DNA from: Phallusia mammillata
Taxonomy: Eukaryota > Chordata > Ascidiacea > Phlebobranchia > Ascidiidae
DNA length: 64,000 bases
Assembly (NCBI GenBank): GCA_003260075.1
Contig: QLIY01000431.1
Span: 35,024-99,023 of the forward strand
Direction: 5' to 3'
In this document: piece after piece, positions 23,246 through 38,872 of the stretch
Position numbering within the stretch: position 1 is the stretch's first letter
Layout: each line of letters begins with the position of its first letter
Made by a program: the position numbers and the translations under genes
Notes under the pieces: model-generated
Databases searched by the model: none
The model's input: the letters and a program-made list of their open reading frames with translations, nothing else
Told to the model about the DNA's origin: nothing

Positions 23246-26200
23246 TTATGGAAGGAGACCAAGTAGCTCCTTGGGATAACGATCCACAATTGTTTCTGAA
23301 ATATAATAAAAAATGCAAAAAATAAACAAAAATAAACAATTGCAAAAAAAAACTTTTAAAAGCATTTAAAAGCATGGATACCCACCGCAACTATTGACCA
23401 ATCCACATTGAATGCACATATGTGGACTTTTTTCACCACATGAACAGCCACCCTTTACACAGCATGCACAATCTGTACGGCTTGGATCAAAATCACATTG
23501 ACAGCCAGTTCTCTTCAAGGTCCAACCACTGACTAGGTTTCTGTTTTCTGTTACGCACAAACGAACAAATTACGAAAGAAATATTACGTCCAGGGTAGCC
23601 TATAAAAAATGTTTGAAGGCCAGTATGGTACTGAATTAAATAGTAACTTACTTGGGGCGCTAAAAAAAATTTATTATGTTGATTTATATGTGTTTAAATC
23701 AATAGTAGTCTTTATAATGAACATAAGAGACATATTACCGCAATCGGGCATCTCTCCATCAATAACTTTACTTCCTTCCACAGTGTTGCCCAATCTGTCC
23801 ACACACCAACAACTTCCAGTTTCATCACATTGCGTTGGCTCAAAGAGTCCTCTTATGTTGCACTTCTTGTTAAAAACAGAAAAACCTTCTGGTTGTTGGG
23901 CCTCGAAGAAACAAGGAGCAGCATCATCTACAGACAACAGTAAAATGAAATTTGACTATAAAAGCCTAAAAAGAAGTACTTGCACTTACAAATCATTGGG
24001 GTTTTGCATTGTTCTCCATAACCGCATTGTACGCATTTTTCCCTCACTTCCTCATCTTGACATTGACAACCACCATCGATGCAACATGGACAGTCAAATC
24101 GAGTTGGGTCATAATAACACTGACAACCACTTCTTGTAATGGTCCAAGCGTTGACAAGTTCTATGTGTTTATGAAATAAGAAATTGATTGCATTTTTTCA
24201 CAGATGCACCGTCTTGAAGTGAATAATAAGTTTGTCCGAATGGGAAAAAGTGAATATTTTGATTGCACACTTATAGCAGCAAATAATCACCTCTGCACGT
24301 TTTTCCATCAGCTAAGAGATAAAATCCGCTATCACAGCTACAATTGAAGGATCCAGCGTTGTTTTCACACACATGGTGGCAGTCGTGGGTGTTTTCGGCG
24401 CATTCGTTCACATCTGTTGTTAATTTTTTTTTTAAAAACACCGAAAAAATGCAGTCTGTGCACTTGACAATAATCGTAATAGTATTATTAGCTGAAGCAG
24501 TTTCGGTTTGGAATTGGGAAGTTTTGTTATATTTATTGTGTGTATGGCAATCAGGAAATGCTTGAATAGGTTGTGGTTGCATATCTGTGTTTTGAGATGT
24601 ACGATTACCCAAACGTGTTTTAAAATGGAAATTGTCATGCCACTGCACCTGAGCATGATTTCAAATCATCTTCAATCACAAATCCATCATCACATTCACA
24701 GGTATAACTTCCAATAATATTATTGCAAACTTGTTGGCAGTCATTTTCCTCGAGACACTCATTAACATCTGCAAACGAGATATACACATACAATTAATAG
24801 AGTGATAGGCTGTTGTGTGTTTGCTTCGTTTTTTAACAACACAAAATTAATGCAGAACGGAAGTCAAAAAATGTCAAGAAGGGCTGTACTGTAACAGGGA
24901 TTAGTCGAAATACAACAAATAATCCGCTAAATACTGAAATAAAATATGGGAATCTGGTGTTTAATTGCTGAGGATGTTCAAGCTATTGTGACGCCGTTCA
25001 AAAACAAACAACGATGTCAGTAGGCTATCCTTAGTTGAACTTATTGTTACAGATGTATGACAACATTAAACTGGTACTTGTTAGCACTTTGCCTATCAAG
25101 AACACGGTTAGTTTAATTAGACCTAATACTTAAGCTTAGACTCCCGGTCCGTACAAAAACCTTTTATTTAATCAATGTAATGTTGAAACAAGAATGCACC
25201 TTCACAGTTGCGTTCATTTGACATAAGTTGGTAGCCTTCGTTGCATGAGCACGAATAAGATCCTTCATTGTTACCGCAAATATGTTCGCAATCATCTGTG
25301 TCCTCCATACATTCGTCCACATCTACAATCCAAGTTTAACAACACATACTTTATAATCAACCACATTTTAGCAATCAATCTTCATTCATCCAGTATTGGA
25401 CTAGAATTTGTCGACTTACCCAAGCAAATGTGCTGATCATCACCAAGTACAAAGCCATCTCCACAAGCACACTCATAACTTCCGTTTGTATTGATACAAT
25501 ACTGACCACATACTTGCTGCTCAATGCATTCGTTAATGTCTAATAAAAAGTATTGTAGATTATTGTACAATCAACAACTAATTGTCGTTGGTCTTGATAT
25601 TTACCTACACAAGTATGACCGTCCTGTTCCAAACGATATCCATCATTACACGCGCAACTGTATGAACCACTTGTGTTTTCACAAATTTGTTCGCAGTTGT
25701 TCTCACCTGTCGTGCACTCGTCGGTATCTGGTCAATTAGGTTAAACTTATATTCTGCAGTACGTCAAAATCAAGGGTATGTACAAATTGTAACTTACCTT
25801 GACAAAGCTGGTTGTCTGGTGCTATCAATTCGAAGCCATCGTCACAAACACAAATGTAAGATCCCAAAAGATTTAAGCACTGTTCACATCCGTGATTGTC
25901 GGTTTCGCATTCATTATGATCTACATGCATACAAATTGAAAAACATTGAACGGAAAGTCTTCACCTAACTTGCACAAGGTTTTTTCAAAATGTTGCTTGG
26001 GGTTTACCCGAGGTTTGTAAAGAAAATCCAAACAAGAATGATGCATATAACAGTAACGCTCCATAGAAACAGTGTAATTATGTTTCCCTAGCGCAGTGGT
26101 TCTTAACCTGGCGTTCGTGGACCCACAAGGGGTCCGTGAGATGGTTTCAAGGGGTCCACGGAGGGAAATATGCTATGTATCATTAACCAACAGAAGAATA

Positions 26201-29200
26201 TTTTTAAGTTTCTCAACCGTTTTTACAATCCTGCATATGAGTGCACGCTGTTTATTACACCTTAATAAGAACAATTAATACTTTTTGTGATTGTCTTCCC
26301 TATTGTGACATCATAACACACATTGACAATAGACAATAGAAATACCACAAATATTACCAATTCGTTGTGTTGGCCACTACAATACAGAAACGTCATTGAT
26401 TTTAAAGGACTGTGAAGGTGGATTTAAATGCTTCAAAAGCAAGACAGGGTATAATGCAAGAAACGTGAAACATAAACAGACTTATGGTAAATTGCATTGG
26501 GGGTCCGCGGACTTACAAAATTCATAAAAGGGGTCCGTGACTACAAAAAGGTTAAGAACCACTGCCCTAGCGGCACAGTCGTCATTGTACCACACACAAA
26601 TTGTGACGTAACAATAATTTGCTTTATTCAAATTATTCTTTTACAGTTCAACAAAATTTGCCAAACTATCTTTAGTGTTCCGCAACTCTGAAAGTGCTAT
26701 ATTTACCTTCGCAACCGAACTGGGTAGCATCCAGAATAAGACCAGCAGGGCATTCGCAGTGATAACTGCCTACAGTGTTGACACAGTCGTGTGAGCAAGG
26801 ACTGTGAGCACATTCATCATAATCTTCAGCACAACTAAAAATGTTTATCACAGATGATGTTATTAACAAATACCTAGTTTGTTTCTCAAATAGACGCAAA
26901 AGCTCTAGTACAAAAGCAAAAGCCCTGTTGCTACACCTTATTAGGTAACTTGCCCCACAAGTTAACAGAGTGCCGCGACTCATCATGGTTGCATAAACCT
27001 AAAAAAACTTAAAAAAGATCTGAAACTTTACCCTAATAACCCTAACTGTTAGCATTTATACAGATTTTAGTGTTTGTTGGAAAGCCACCATTCGCTATTG
27101 AGCAAACTTTGTATGATGTGTAAAAAGTTAAACATTTTTGTCGTGCATGCAGAGGCTTGACAACCAACATGCGGCTTTTTTGGACTTTTCTTTAGTGCTC
27201 TTTGGGCTACTTTAGTAAAAAATGAAAAGCCAATTATTTTCGTTGACGCTTCCACAACCATGCATTGTAAAACGGGACGTCACATTACAAACTATCCCAT
27301 ACCGGAAGAACAGGGAACTTGAGAAGAAATTGTATTTATTAAAATAAATTAATTGCTCTAACTACAATACACTTATTTAATTTTCTGACTTTGTTCCCCG
27401 GTATCCTTCATTGCAGGAACAAAAATTTGATTCGGGTTCGGCGATGCATTCTCCATTGACGCAGTGTTCACAAATTGCTAAACAAAAACACTAAGATTTT
27501 TTTTCTGTATGAAATGAAATTATCGAATTATTTTAATTAAAGCAAAAGCAATTAATGAAGGTTAAATCAGTCAAGTAGCAGAAATAATGTAATTAGCGTA
27601 CGTGTAGAACAGTCAGATCCTTCAAAGCGTGAAATACATTGGCAGGTTTCCGGTGCCGAACATGTTCCACCATTCAGGCAGGTCATTGAGCAAATCGCTT
27701 TAAAGTGCAAAAATATTTTAATTAATCACTTATCTAATTTTAGTTACAGATTAAGCCACTTACGCGTGCAGTATTGGCCGTTTCCTTCATACCCTGCTTT
27801 ACAATTACAACTATAAGTGCCTGGCTGGTTTTCACAGTTGGCGTTGACGTCACACGAATTGATTCCGCCACACTCATCGATGTCTGATAAATTTAAACAA
27901 AAATACTTCAAACCGGAATCAGAAATGAAAAAAAAATATTTAAAAAGCTAGTCACCATTGCAGGAATGTTGGTTATCATCGAGAGCATATCCCTTGTCAC
28001 ACGAGCAAGAAAAGGATCCGATGGTGTTAACGCAATTATGATCACAATTATCCTTTCCCGTGCTGCATTCGTTTATGTCTGCAAATGAATAGGCGTATAA
28101 ATGTAGTTCGTACTAATAACCTGTGAGCAGCAAGGGGAACGTCAAAAGTTTTGTTAAATTGCGGACTAGAGAAGCTATTTATAACAGCAACGTGTACATT
28201 AATAAGATCTAACCTTCACTCTACTAACCGCCAACGAGACATACGCAACATCTGTTGGTCAACAAAGATTTAATTACGCCATTTTGGTTCGATTAAAATT
28301 GGAATCAAGTTTAACTTGAAGAACCAAAAGTCTCGAGTATACTTTACCATACAAGCTTAACAGAGAAAATTATTGCATCTACCTTCGCAGCCCTGACTTG
28401 AAACAGATTTGAAACCAGTGTTGCATGTGCAGGAATAACCGCCATCGAAGTTAACACAATCATGGATTCCACAATAATCACTAGACTCAGCGCATTCATC
28501 AACATCTACACAACATATTGACTGTAATGTGTGTGTGTGTGTTGTAATTATTGAAAAGATATTCTGCCAACTTTCGTCTATTACAGCTAAAAGTTTAACA
28601 AATTTGAGTGCGTTTTGTATTTTACAAAGTCTAACAGAAATGAATTATATATGCTTACTGTCTACAAACAAAGTAACAGTTTGCTTACTGACCGGAACAA
28701 GTCGCCATATCAGTGTTCAGTTTGTATCCAGTTGGACATGAGCATGAGAAACTTCCGTGGTTGTTGTTGCACATATATTCACAGTTATGTGAATCTGTGC
28801 TGCACTCGTCATGATCTAGCAATTGCATTGAAAAATAAAATGTCAAAAACCCTCTCCGTGGAAACTGTGCTTAGAATTAGATGCTGCTTTGGTTAGTTGA
28901 ACTAAAAAGCTAACTTAGCTCTAGAGATGTACCGAATAATCGGTTTTCCGAATTTATTCGGCCGAATTGGCCATTTTATTATTTGTTGCGATTCGGCCGA
29001 AACCGAATCTTATTCGAACACAAAATTTATACATAAAACGTGTTTTCCGTCATAGACAGGCTGTCAACTATGATCGAGGTAACCGTAAATCCCCCAGAAC
29101 CAAAATGATAATAAAACAGCTATTCTGTTGTGTAACACAACTCTTTGCGACATGGAAAAAGGTTATGTTTTCATGTCATACGTGCAGATTCCAACTATGC

Positions 29201-31235
29201 GTGACGTCATAAATGAATCGGTAATCGGTTAATTCGAATTTATACAGAAAAATGCCGTATATGCCGTTTCAGGCGAACCCAAATTAAGCCTATTCGGTAC
29301 ATCTCTAGTTAGTTTAAGTCGGTAATGATCTCACCGACACAGTCCTTTTCGCCGTAAAGATGCAACCCTGTTGGGCACGAACAGTAGTAACCGCCTCCGA
29401 TGTTGTTGCAGATTTCTTGACAATCGTTCGCAACAGCACACTCGTCGATATCTAAGAATATTTGTTTTTTATGGATTTAACTTATATAGTGTTTTTTTTT
29501 AAATATGCTCCAATGGTAACCGTTTGTTGTGTAATGTCTAAACGAGCAGATGTATGCAATAAGTTGACAAGCCGCAAAGTATTTGCATTGTAATTTGTAT
29601 CTAGTTTAAAACTTGATAAAATGTGGGTGTACATAATAACGCTATTAAACATAAATGTTACTGACAATTAACTACCACACATAACATTAAATAAAAAATC
29701 ATTTCTTCAAGTTTTAACTTGTAAATGGTGTCGCAAAAAATGTCTGTTAGTGCTGCAACATAAAAATTTTAGAACTATTGTAAGAGTGTGACAAAGTTGT
29801 ACTGTATATACTCCTACCCAAACACGACACTCCGCCGTCATGAGTTTTGTATCCACTGTAACAAGAGCATGTAAATCCCGGAATAGCATCCGCGCATTTA
29901 TGAGCACAGTTGTGTGTTCCGGTAGCACATTCGTCAATATCTGCGCAAATCAAAATTGTCTTATGAAACTTAAACATCAAGTGTAGAAAACAATAGTCTT
30001 ACTTTCACATTGAGTTCCCACCACTTTGTATCCGCTATGACAATCGCAGTAATAGGAGCCGTGTGTATTCACACAAAGCTGCTGGCAGCCTCCATTTAAC
30101 CACGAACACTCATTCACATCTAAAACAAACATCTTTTAACAACAAAAATGCTTGAAAATCACATGTACAAACCATTTGAACATCCGACTAGTTCTCCGGA
30201 GTAACCAGCATAACACGTACACTGGTTGGGATTACTACAAATTCCTCTTGTCTGACAATCAGCCGAACCACTACATGTAGCTGCGAAGTGTGAATGAAAA
30301 CTGTTTTTTGAAATCAGGTTATAACAAACATTCTTGTATTCGATTACACATATGCCCCAGCGAGTTAAATAACTTTGTAATTATTTAAAGTTTTATACTT
30401 TTTATATTTTATTATTGGAGTTGTTTTTGTGATGACGTCAGCTTTATAACTTCAAGTTTCGTTTAACAAAAAACGGAAAAAAACATCTAAACGATCTTTC
30501 ACGCTTGTTGGATAAAGGCATACTTTGCTACCACTTTTACACTCGCAACGACAGTTTTTATACTTACGTGTTCGACAACCAGTTTTTGAGCCCGTGTATC
30601 CCTCGTGGCAACTGCATACGTTAGGTTCAACGCATGTGCCCCTGGTTTCGCAATCCCATTTTCCCTCGCAGATAGCTAAGACAAAAAAGATTATGATATG
30701 AAACACAATATAATAGCTCTTGCAGTAGTTACATAATTGCTATATATTGGATCATTTTCAAGTTGTGTGAAAAAAAGCCTTGAAGTGCTTTCCCATACCT
30801 ATGTCACAGTCTTCTTCCCAGGGAGATATCCTGTCGTGTCCATCACAACAAGCGTACATACTTTTTCTTCCGTGAAAATTTAACGCATTGGCTTCTTCCC
30901 TTGTCATAATGGTGATCGGATCACAGTTGTTGTTTCTTAAAAAGAATATATGAGTAGCAAGGGTAAGTGTATTTCTGTTTTGTTTCAAATTGGTCATACC
31001 CTCGTTCTGCTGGAAGAATGTTGAGAAAAGCTGCAACGTTCTCAACAGTATCTGTTACTACTCTTACGGCACTGTTAAATATACTTCCCCAACTGCAAAA
31101 AATACATTGGTTTGAAGTTTGTTATCTTTATTTCTGACAATATTAGTGCATATAGTATTACCTCCAAGCCTCGGCATGATGCGGGTTGAAAACTAAAAAG
31201 ACAACAATCACGGCAAAAGCGAAGTTCAACTTCAT
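23246..31235 (-). CDS. Secreted multi-EGF protein with thyroglobulin-1 and two 10-Cys modules (paralogue)
   Basis: Predicted secreted protein of 993 aa from 25 exons (high to low): 31162-31235, 31000-31092, 30799-30935, 30568-30675, 30173-30280, 30003-30119, 29818-29940, 29335-29451, 28693-28815, 28383-28505, 27956-28078, 27764-27883, 27602-27697, 27390-27477, 26707-26834, 25798-25920, 25605-25727, 25420-25539, 25200-25322, 24649-24768, 24291-24413, 23990-24160, 23739-23927, 23386-23547, 23246-23295. Exon 1 is a signal peptide ([17 protein letters not shown]). Residues about 25-101 match nothing I know and include [13 protein letters not shown] and YACCDGHDR. About 18 EGF domains follow (residues 102-803), mostly calcium-binding, nearly all as single phase-1 exons. 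A 10-Cys module (about 804-860), thyroglobulin-1 with QCD and CWCVD (861-923), a second 10-Cys module (924-977) and a short tail ending LLGLLP complete it. The architecture suggests an extracellular matrix or secreted binding protein; the exact role is unknown. Confidence 0.88.
26094..26564. mobile_element. hAT MITE with CAGTGGTTCTTAACC termini and exact TSD
   Basis: Left end CAGTGGTTCTTAACC and right end GGTTAAGAACCACTG are perfect inverted repeats. The flanking duplication CCCTAGCG (26086-26093 and 26565-26572) is exact. It lies in an intron of the multi-EGF gene and carries GGGGTCC(A/G)(C/T)GG-type motifs near both ends. Confidence 0.9.
28922..29307. mobile_element. MITE with TAGAGATGTACCGAATA termini
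   Basis: Same family as the element at 19656-20166: TAGAGATGTACCGAATA at the left and TATTCGGTACATCTCTA at the right, with ATTCGGCCGAA motifs inside. Flanking octamers CTTAGCTC and GTTAGTTT match only partly, so the insertion is older or its target duplication has decayed. It is in an intron of the multi-EGF gene. Confidence 0.75.
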
Positions 31236-33203
31236 ATTTCTCCTTCTTTTTATAAACCTATTTTCTGTGAGAATATTACAATTTACAGTAGCTGCACGCA
31301 AGGATCAAAAATGAAATGAAATGATTAGGAGTGTTGCACCAGGAAGCTTAAGTAACTCGCTGATGAATAGACCTTCGGTAAAGAAAACAGTACACTGATT
31401 AATTATGCGCACGATTAGATGTGAACAAAACTACTGCCTCTTGCGTTTGTGCTAAGAACTTTTTGAAGTGACTTTTTCTTTGAGGCATAAATCAATTAGA
31501 ACCTAAATGTGATTATAAACTTCATGCGTCTGTGTCAATACCATGAGGAAAAAGGTATAGAACAATAAGGTTTTGTTTCGCTTGGTCATTTTCTAGTTTC
31601 TTTGAAGTTTCATAAATATGAAGCTTGGACCGCGAGTGCTTGAAAAAAAGTGCAAACGAACCGTTACGAAAATTAAGTTAAAAGAGTTTCAGAACACGAT
31701 CATCATGCAAATGCTAATCACAACATTTGTTATCACTAACATTGCATCGGCAGGTGGGCGCCGCTATGTCTTCTGGCAACTAATATTTTTGGACCTAGTC
31801 CGCCACTGAGCACAGTTTACTGTTTCGACTTTTCTAGTCCAATATTACATATGCCTAAAGCTTAATTGCCAATGCCCAGCCCTAAAGATTACCTTGAGGG
31901 TTGCGTAAATCTCAGAAGTACTAAATTTTAAGTATAGCAGCAGGGACACTATAAAACGAAGTGCTAATTAATTAATAATAATTATATTTTTTTAACAGTT
32001 TTTTAACAGCTGATTTTAATTTACTGTGCCTCCAAAAGGGGTTTTCAGGTAGAGCTACTAACATGGGAAATCACAACAGACAATATTTGCTAAAAAACGG
32101 TAGGTGGCGCAATGGCCACCGTTATTTTAAAAGTTACACTGGGGTATAGGGTTGGGAAGTAAATGTTTGGTTAATAATTTAATTTATTAGTTGGATGTAT
32201 TGCTTTTTTATCATAAAAATTCACCCCAACTTTAAGAGCCCTTACACTTAATTTTCAGACTTATTACTTTTAAATTTGCAAATGCTTCTTGCGCCACCTA
32301 GGTATTTAGCAAACTATGTCTGCCGTGAGTTATTAAGTTACCGGTAGTACCTTTATCAGATGTTAGTGTGCAACGAAAGTTTTGATATTGAAGAGTGTAA
32401 CTCTCAAAAAATTCATCTTGATCTTGTTTGTTATGAATAACAATTAACTTTTTTGAACATTTTGTGCGGAATCTAAACTTATAAATCTAAACTAAATTCA
32501 TCCTGCATGTTTTGTGGAAATACTTTTGAAAGGAACAAATAAACTTTTAGTTGGTAACTCCACAGTTTTATTTGGCCAAGGTATTTTTAGTTATATTTAG
32601 CTTGGACCGCAAGTGCTCGAAAAAAATACGAAGGGGCCGTTATGACAAAAAATTAAATAAGTTGAGAACCGCTGTCCTAAAGTGTGCCGCAAAAATATTA
32701 TGTTGGTTTGGGAAAGGCTGCCTTTGGGCCAGTTAGCTATTCGACCCACTCGCGCCTTCATAAAACTAATTGATCCATGGCGGAAAAAGTTAATCTCTGA
32801 CTTAAATATTTAGATATTATATTTTTAAAGCCTTTACTTTGCTGTGGCAATAAGCTTTAAAGTTTAATGTAGACTTCGTATATTGAAAGCAATATCCCAG
32901 TATTAATTAAGGTGCCCAAACGTTTGCATTATATCCTTCATTTTCATTACAACATATAATTCTAATCGACCTTGAGTAAAAATTTTCATATTGGGTAATT
33001 TTCTGTTAAATGTTGCACAACGCTCTGCTTCATGCCCGATTTCTGGTTGCGATTGTTTTCGTTTCAAGTCGGATTTTGTGTTTCAGCTTGGTCAAACAAT
33101 ATTGTATGTTTTGTTAAATCTTAACAGATAGCTATTTTTGGCATAAACTTTTCTACAAACATACGTTTGAAAATCCTCCAAATAAATTCACATATCAACT
33201 CAT
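31236..33203. other. Intergenic region upstream of the multi-EGF gene
   Basis: No supported exon. Besides the MITE at 32046-32352, two fragments starting GCTTGGACCGC (about 31623 and 32602) are related to each other, and the second runs into GTTGAGAACCGCTG, so they look like remnants of a further hAT element. Confidence 0.5.
32046..32352. mobile_element. MITE with GTAGAGCTACTAAC-type arms
   Basis: Imperfect inverted arms of about 65 bp. The left arm reads GGTAGAGCTACTAACA and later GGTAGGTGGCGCAA. The right arm reads TTGCGCCACCTAGG and ends near ACCGGTAGTACC. Related arms occur near 20354, 22150, 36960-37240 and 60730-60940, so this is a dispersed family. Confidence 0.6.
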
Positions 33204-33209
33204 TTTATT
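33204..33209 (-). terminator. Polyadenylation signal of the alpha-tubulin gene
   Basis: TTTATT on the plus strand is AATAAA on the coding strand, about 27 bp after the stop codon at 33236-33238, implying a very short 3' UTR. Confidence 0.55.
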
Positions 33210-33235
33210 GACATTTCTGTTTAGGAGCAATAAAT

Positions 33236-35135
<1,900 letters not shown>

Positions 35136-35255
35136 TTTGAAAAGTTTGAAGTTTTGGAAACAGAAAAACAGTGAAGAGATAAATCGACCAAACTTGCTTG
35201 CTGACCGTTACGTGTCTTGGCAGGTTGGAATAAACAGATTTAGGCCCAGCACTGA

Positions 35256-35312
35256 CTTTTAAAGCCATAGCGTGGATATTCGCGGTTTTCGATTGGCTAA
35301 ATTCGTCACGTG
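35256..35312 (-). promoter_or_regulatory. Alpha-tubulin core promoter candidates (TATA-like, CCAAT, E-box)
   Basis: Reading the minus strand there is a TATA-like CTTTAAAAG (35256-35264), a CCAAT box (35292-35296) about 30 bp further upstream, and CACGTG (35307-35312). Spacing fits a compact promoter with a 5' UTR of about 100 bp before the ATG at 35135. Functional proof is lacking. Confidence 0.5.
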
Positions 35313-36997
35313 TCAGACAACCATTCCAAACAGACCGATCGTCAGCGCAACGAAAGCGCGTTCGGTTGGCAACCGTTGGCTATCCAAACAAAAGAACAAT
35401 GGGGGCCAGGTCTAGACCTGTTCACAGCTTAACAAATAGAGGGCTCTGTAAACGGAGCTGCGTCAATAAAAAAAACCTTATCGTCTCGACTAAAAGTACA
35501 CAACAGAACGACAGCTTATATTACGCACTTTCTAAAGACGCACAACGGACCAGAGCTCTGGTTTTGCACGTTGCTAAGGTACAATTGTCACGATTTCGTA
35601 GGGAAACAAAAGAAAGTCGCTGCGGAGAAATCGAATATGTCCAATAATGGGTTTCTCTGTATTTAGTACACACGGTTTATTACCTATACCGATTTCACCC
35701 TTTCATCAAGATGTTGCAAAAAAGGAAATATCTGACGATATTAACATAATATTTTGTGCATGTGATCATATAAAAACAACATAGTCTTCACAGAAGCTAA
35801 TCTCCCATGCGGTGAATATCAATTGATTGTGGTCGACAAAAGACTAACCCGCAATGTTACGGGTGGGATAACGTCAGGGACATGGATTCTAAGCAACAAG
35901 ATAGCATAAACTTTATCACAGTTATCTATGTAATTAACTTTAACCTTGAACGAAGTAGTTAAGCGTCCAAGTATAAAAGCGTTTTATTTGCGTACACAAG
36001 TTAACCCAACAACCCACTTTAAGCGAACAATACGTTTAAATTGTTTTAAAATATCGGCGCAAATTACGACATACCATCTGTAAAAGCCATTCAGGCAAGT
36101 TTGGTCTAAAATGTGTTCAACCCTGCCTTTTGCATTAATCACTTTTGTGCACATTGCTGTGATATGATTGTGTTTGAATCATTTTCGTCGCTTTGATCAG
36201 TGAGCAGCAACACGTTTATATTTGTTTTCGCCGGTATGCAGTACACATTAAAGTTCAAACTTAAAAAAATACGAAGTGGGTGTAATGGCGTCATCGTTTA
36301 ACCGACATTTTTCGAAAAGCTCTCATTTGACTTACTATACGTTTAAATTACCGCTTGATTGATCAACCGTTACCGTTGTTACACATAGCATCGGAATGCT
36401 GTGTTGAGTAATGTATTTTGTCCAAACTAAAACCGTCCATAACCTACCTCCCTGATTATACAGATAAAAAAAATTTGCTGGATTTAACAAATATTTTTGT
36501 TGCAAAATAGATTGCCCTGTTGTTGCATAACAAACCCCGAGTTTATGAAATATAAGTAGCCGATTGACGGATAAATATTTCTTTTGTCAACTTTTACTAA
36601 ACTTATTGCGCTTTCATTCATGCTAATATTGGTTATCAACATACATTTGGGATAAAGTGCTATTTTTGGTTGATAAGTGCGATGTGTTGGTTAAGCTTTG
36701 AATTCTGAAAATTCAACAAAAAGGTGTTTTTTGCCTTATATACACCTTATTGTTTAACATGACGTAAACCACAAAAGACCTGATCCAGCACATACCGCTA
36801 AACGTCCTAAGTTATGAGTTATGCGCCGAGTTAAATGCAGTGTTAAACCTATAACTTAAATATCACAAAAACTAAAAAAATAGTTCCTAAACCTACCCCT
36901 GTTTAACCGATATTTTAATAACTTATTCCTATTGCGCCATTTATCAATTTTCGACTGACGTGAGTTATGGTGTTAGTGTTAGTATGTAGAGCTACGA

Positions 36998-37250
36998 AAG
37001 TAAGTACTCAAATCACAAAATGTTTGCTAAATTCCGATAAAGGAGGTAAAGAGCACAGTTATATAAAAATAACAATAAAACTGAGATAGGGTTGGAAACT
37101 AAATCTAATTTTTAAGTTGGGTTTACTCACCCCAACCTTAATAACCCTAACCGTCACCATTTTCAAACAATACACTTTTAAATATTCTTGGTCTTTACGC
37201 CATCCATCAGTATTTAGTAAACGTTTTGTGATTTAAGTTCTTATTTTAGA
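36998..37250. mobile_element. MITE with GTAAGTACTCAAATCACAAAA arms
   Basis: A left arm (AAATCACAAAATGTTTGCTAA at 37011, then AAAGGAGGTAAAGA) is complementary to a right arm (TTAGTAAACGTTTTGTGATTT near 37215). It probably belongs to the same family as 32046-32352. No clear target-site duplication. Confidence 0.5.
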
Positions 37251-38321
37251 AGATTTTTGTGAAAGCATACAAACACCTTTTGTTATGTCTAGTCATTGAC
37301 ATATAACTAGGTCTTTCCCGTCTGGCGTACGTTCAACAAATAGGCAACTAAGTTCCTAATTGTTTCTGTTATTTATCCCTGTTCTTTGGTGAACCATCAT
37401 TGGTATTTTAAGTATCTTAAGTGGAAACGAAGATCACTTTTTTCAAACGATAAAACATAACATATATCACCATAAGGAAGATATTCAAATTTCAAGGTGG
37501 TCAGGTATATTTGTGTGGAGACACGATAAATTGTTTTATTACGTTGTTTCAGGTGGGTTGTAAAATTTTACGTTTGTTCAAAAGAAAGAAAGTATTTGTG
37601 TTACTGAATTATTTTGGGAACGAACCCTGCAATAGCGGCTCACCACAAAAGCCAACGGTACCGCGCACTGATTTGGTTTTGGGCGGCGCAACTTTATTAA
37701 AACTATAAAACCAATAGCAACAAACGTACGTTCAAATGCAAAAGCGCGATGCGACCTTTAGCCAACACCTCGCATTACTCGCGCCACCCAGATAAAAAGC
37801 CCCCCTTTTACAAAACATAAGGTTGCTTTCGTAAGTGGCTGATTGGCAAAGCAGCGGATTCTCGGTCAATCAGTCCACTAATATAACAAAACAGAAGAAA
37901 TGAAATGCGCGTGACATTGCCAAACCACGAAAAACAAGTTGTACACAGGACATAATTATGCATGACCAATATAATTGGTTACATTTGTATAATAAAAAAA
38001 TCCAAAATTGTTTTGTTCAACCGAAACTTTGGTACATCAATACATCCTAAAAGAGTTGAAATAACAGCGACAGTGCTATCTGAGGAACTTAAACGGCACT
38101 TGCTAAAACATTTGACATTCATTAACACACATTAAAAAAGAATAACGTATAGGCTACGTTTAATGTTTTAACAATGAAGAAGTTATATAACATAAACAAA
38201 CAACTAACGGTAGATTCAACGTTATAGAAACGATAATATGTGTCCTTTATAGCAAGGGTAGGCTCTATGTATTGTTCCTGAAATATGTCACGTTTTATTA
38301 TACTTTGTATAGGCTATAGAC

Positions 38322-38553
38322 CAGTGGTCGGCAACCGCCGGGCTGCGGACCGGTACGGGTAGGCGGCGAGTTGGTTACCGGGCTGTATCATTTTTCAGGT
38401 TAAATGTTTTGAAACATTTTGCCCATGTATCCCGGGGATGATAAACTAATTTAGGCGTTTTAGTTGCTTAATATGTTAGTTTTGAACGCCGGCCTGCGAA
38501 AAAATTTCAGTTTCAAAAACGGTCCGCAGTGGAAAAAAGGTTGCCGACCCCTG
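38322..38553. mobile_element. hAT MITE with CAGTGGTCGGCAACC termini
   Basis: Left CAGTGGTCGGCAACC and right GGTTGCCGACCCCTG are inverted repeats of a widespread hAT-type terminus. Flanking octamers CTATAGAC and GGCTAGAC match at 6 of 8 positions. 232 bp, non-coding. Confidence 0.75.
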
Positions 38554-38872
38554 GGCTAGACTCTGTTTGTAGTGTAACTAGCTTATGTTTTGGCTAACAA
38601 AGTATAAGTCAAATTATTAAAGATATATTGTCGGTTGAAATGCTGCCCTTTCTTCGTTTCCAAAAAAATATTTTACAAGCACATCCTTAAGTTTTTTCTA
38701 GTAACAAGTTAAGAAACGTTGTAAGCCGTTAAATATTAAGAGGACTATTCTGGTCGACTAACCGGTAACACAAGATAAACGATAGCCTGCGGCATTTGAT
38801 TTCTAGTCTTTTTCCATGTGTCAGTATTGCGTTTGCCTTTGTGTGTGTAGCGTTTGCTAGCATCTTCTCATC

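Larger units (their letters stand above)
35313..38872. other. Intergenic region between alpha-tubulin and the galactosyltransferase
   Basis: No supported exon. Two MITEs are recognisable (about 36998-37250 and 38322-38553). The remaining sequence, with short open frames such as 35366-35647 and 37511-37708, resembles no protein I know. Confidence 0.55.

Noticed and set aside
31249-31258. TATA-like TTTATAAAAAG just upstream of the multi-EGF start codon
   Set aside because: It is only about 15 bp from the ATG, too close for a normal start site.
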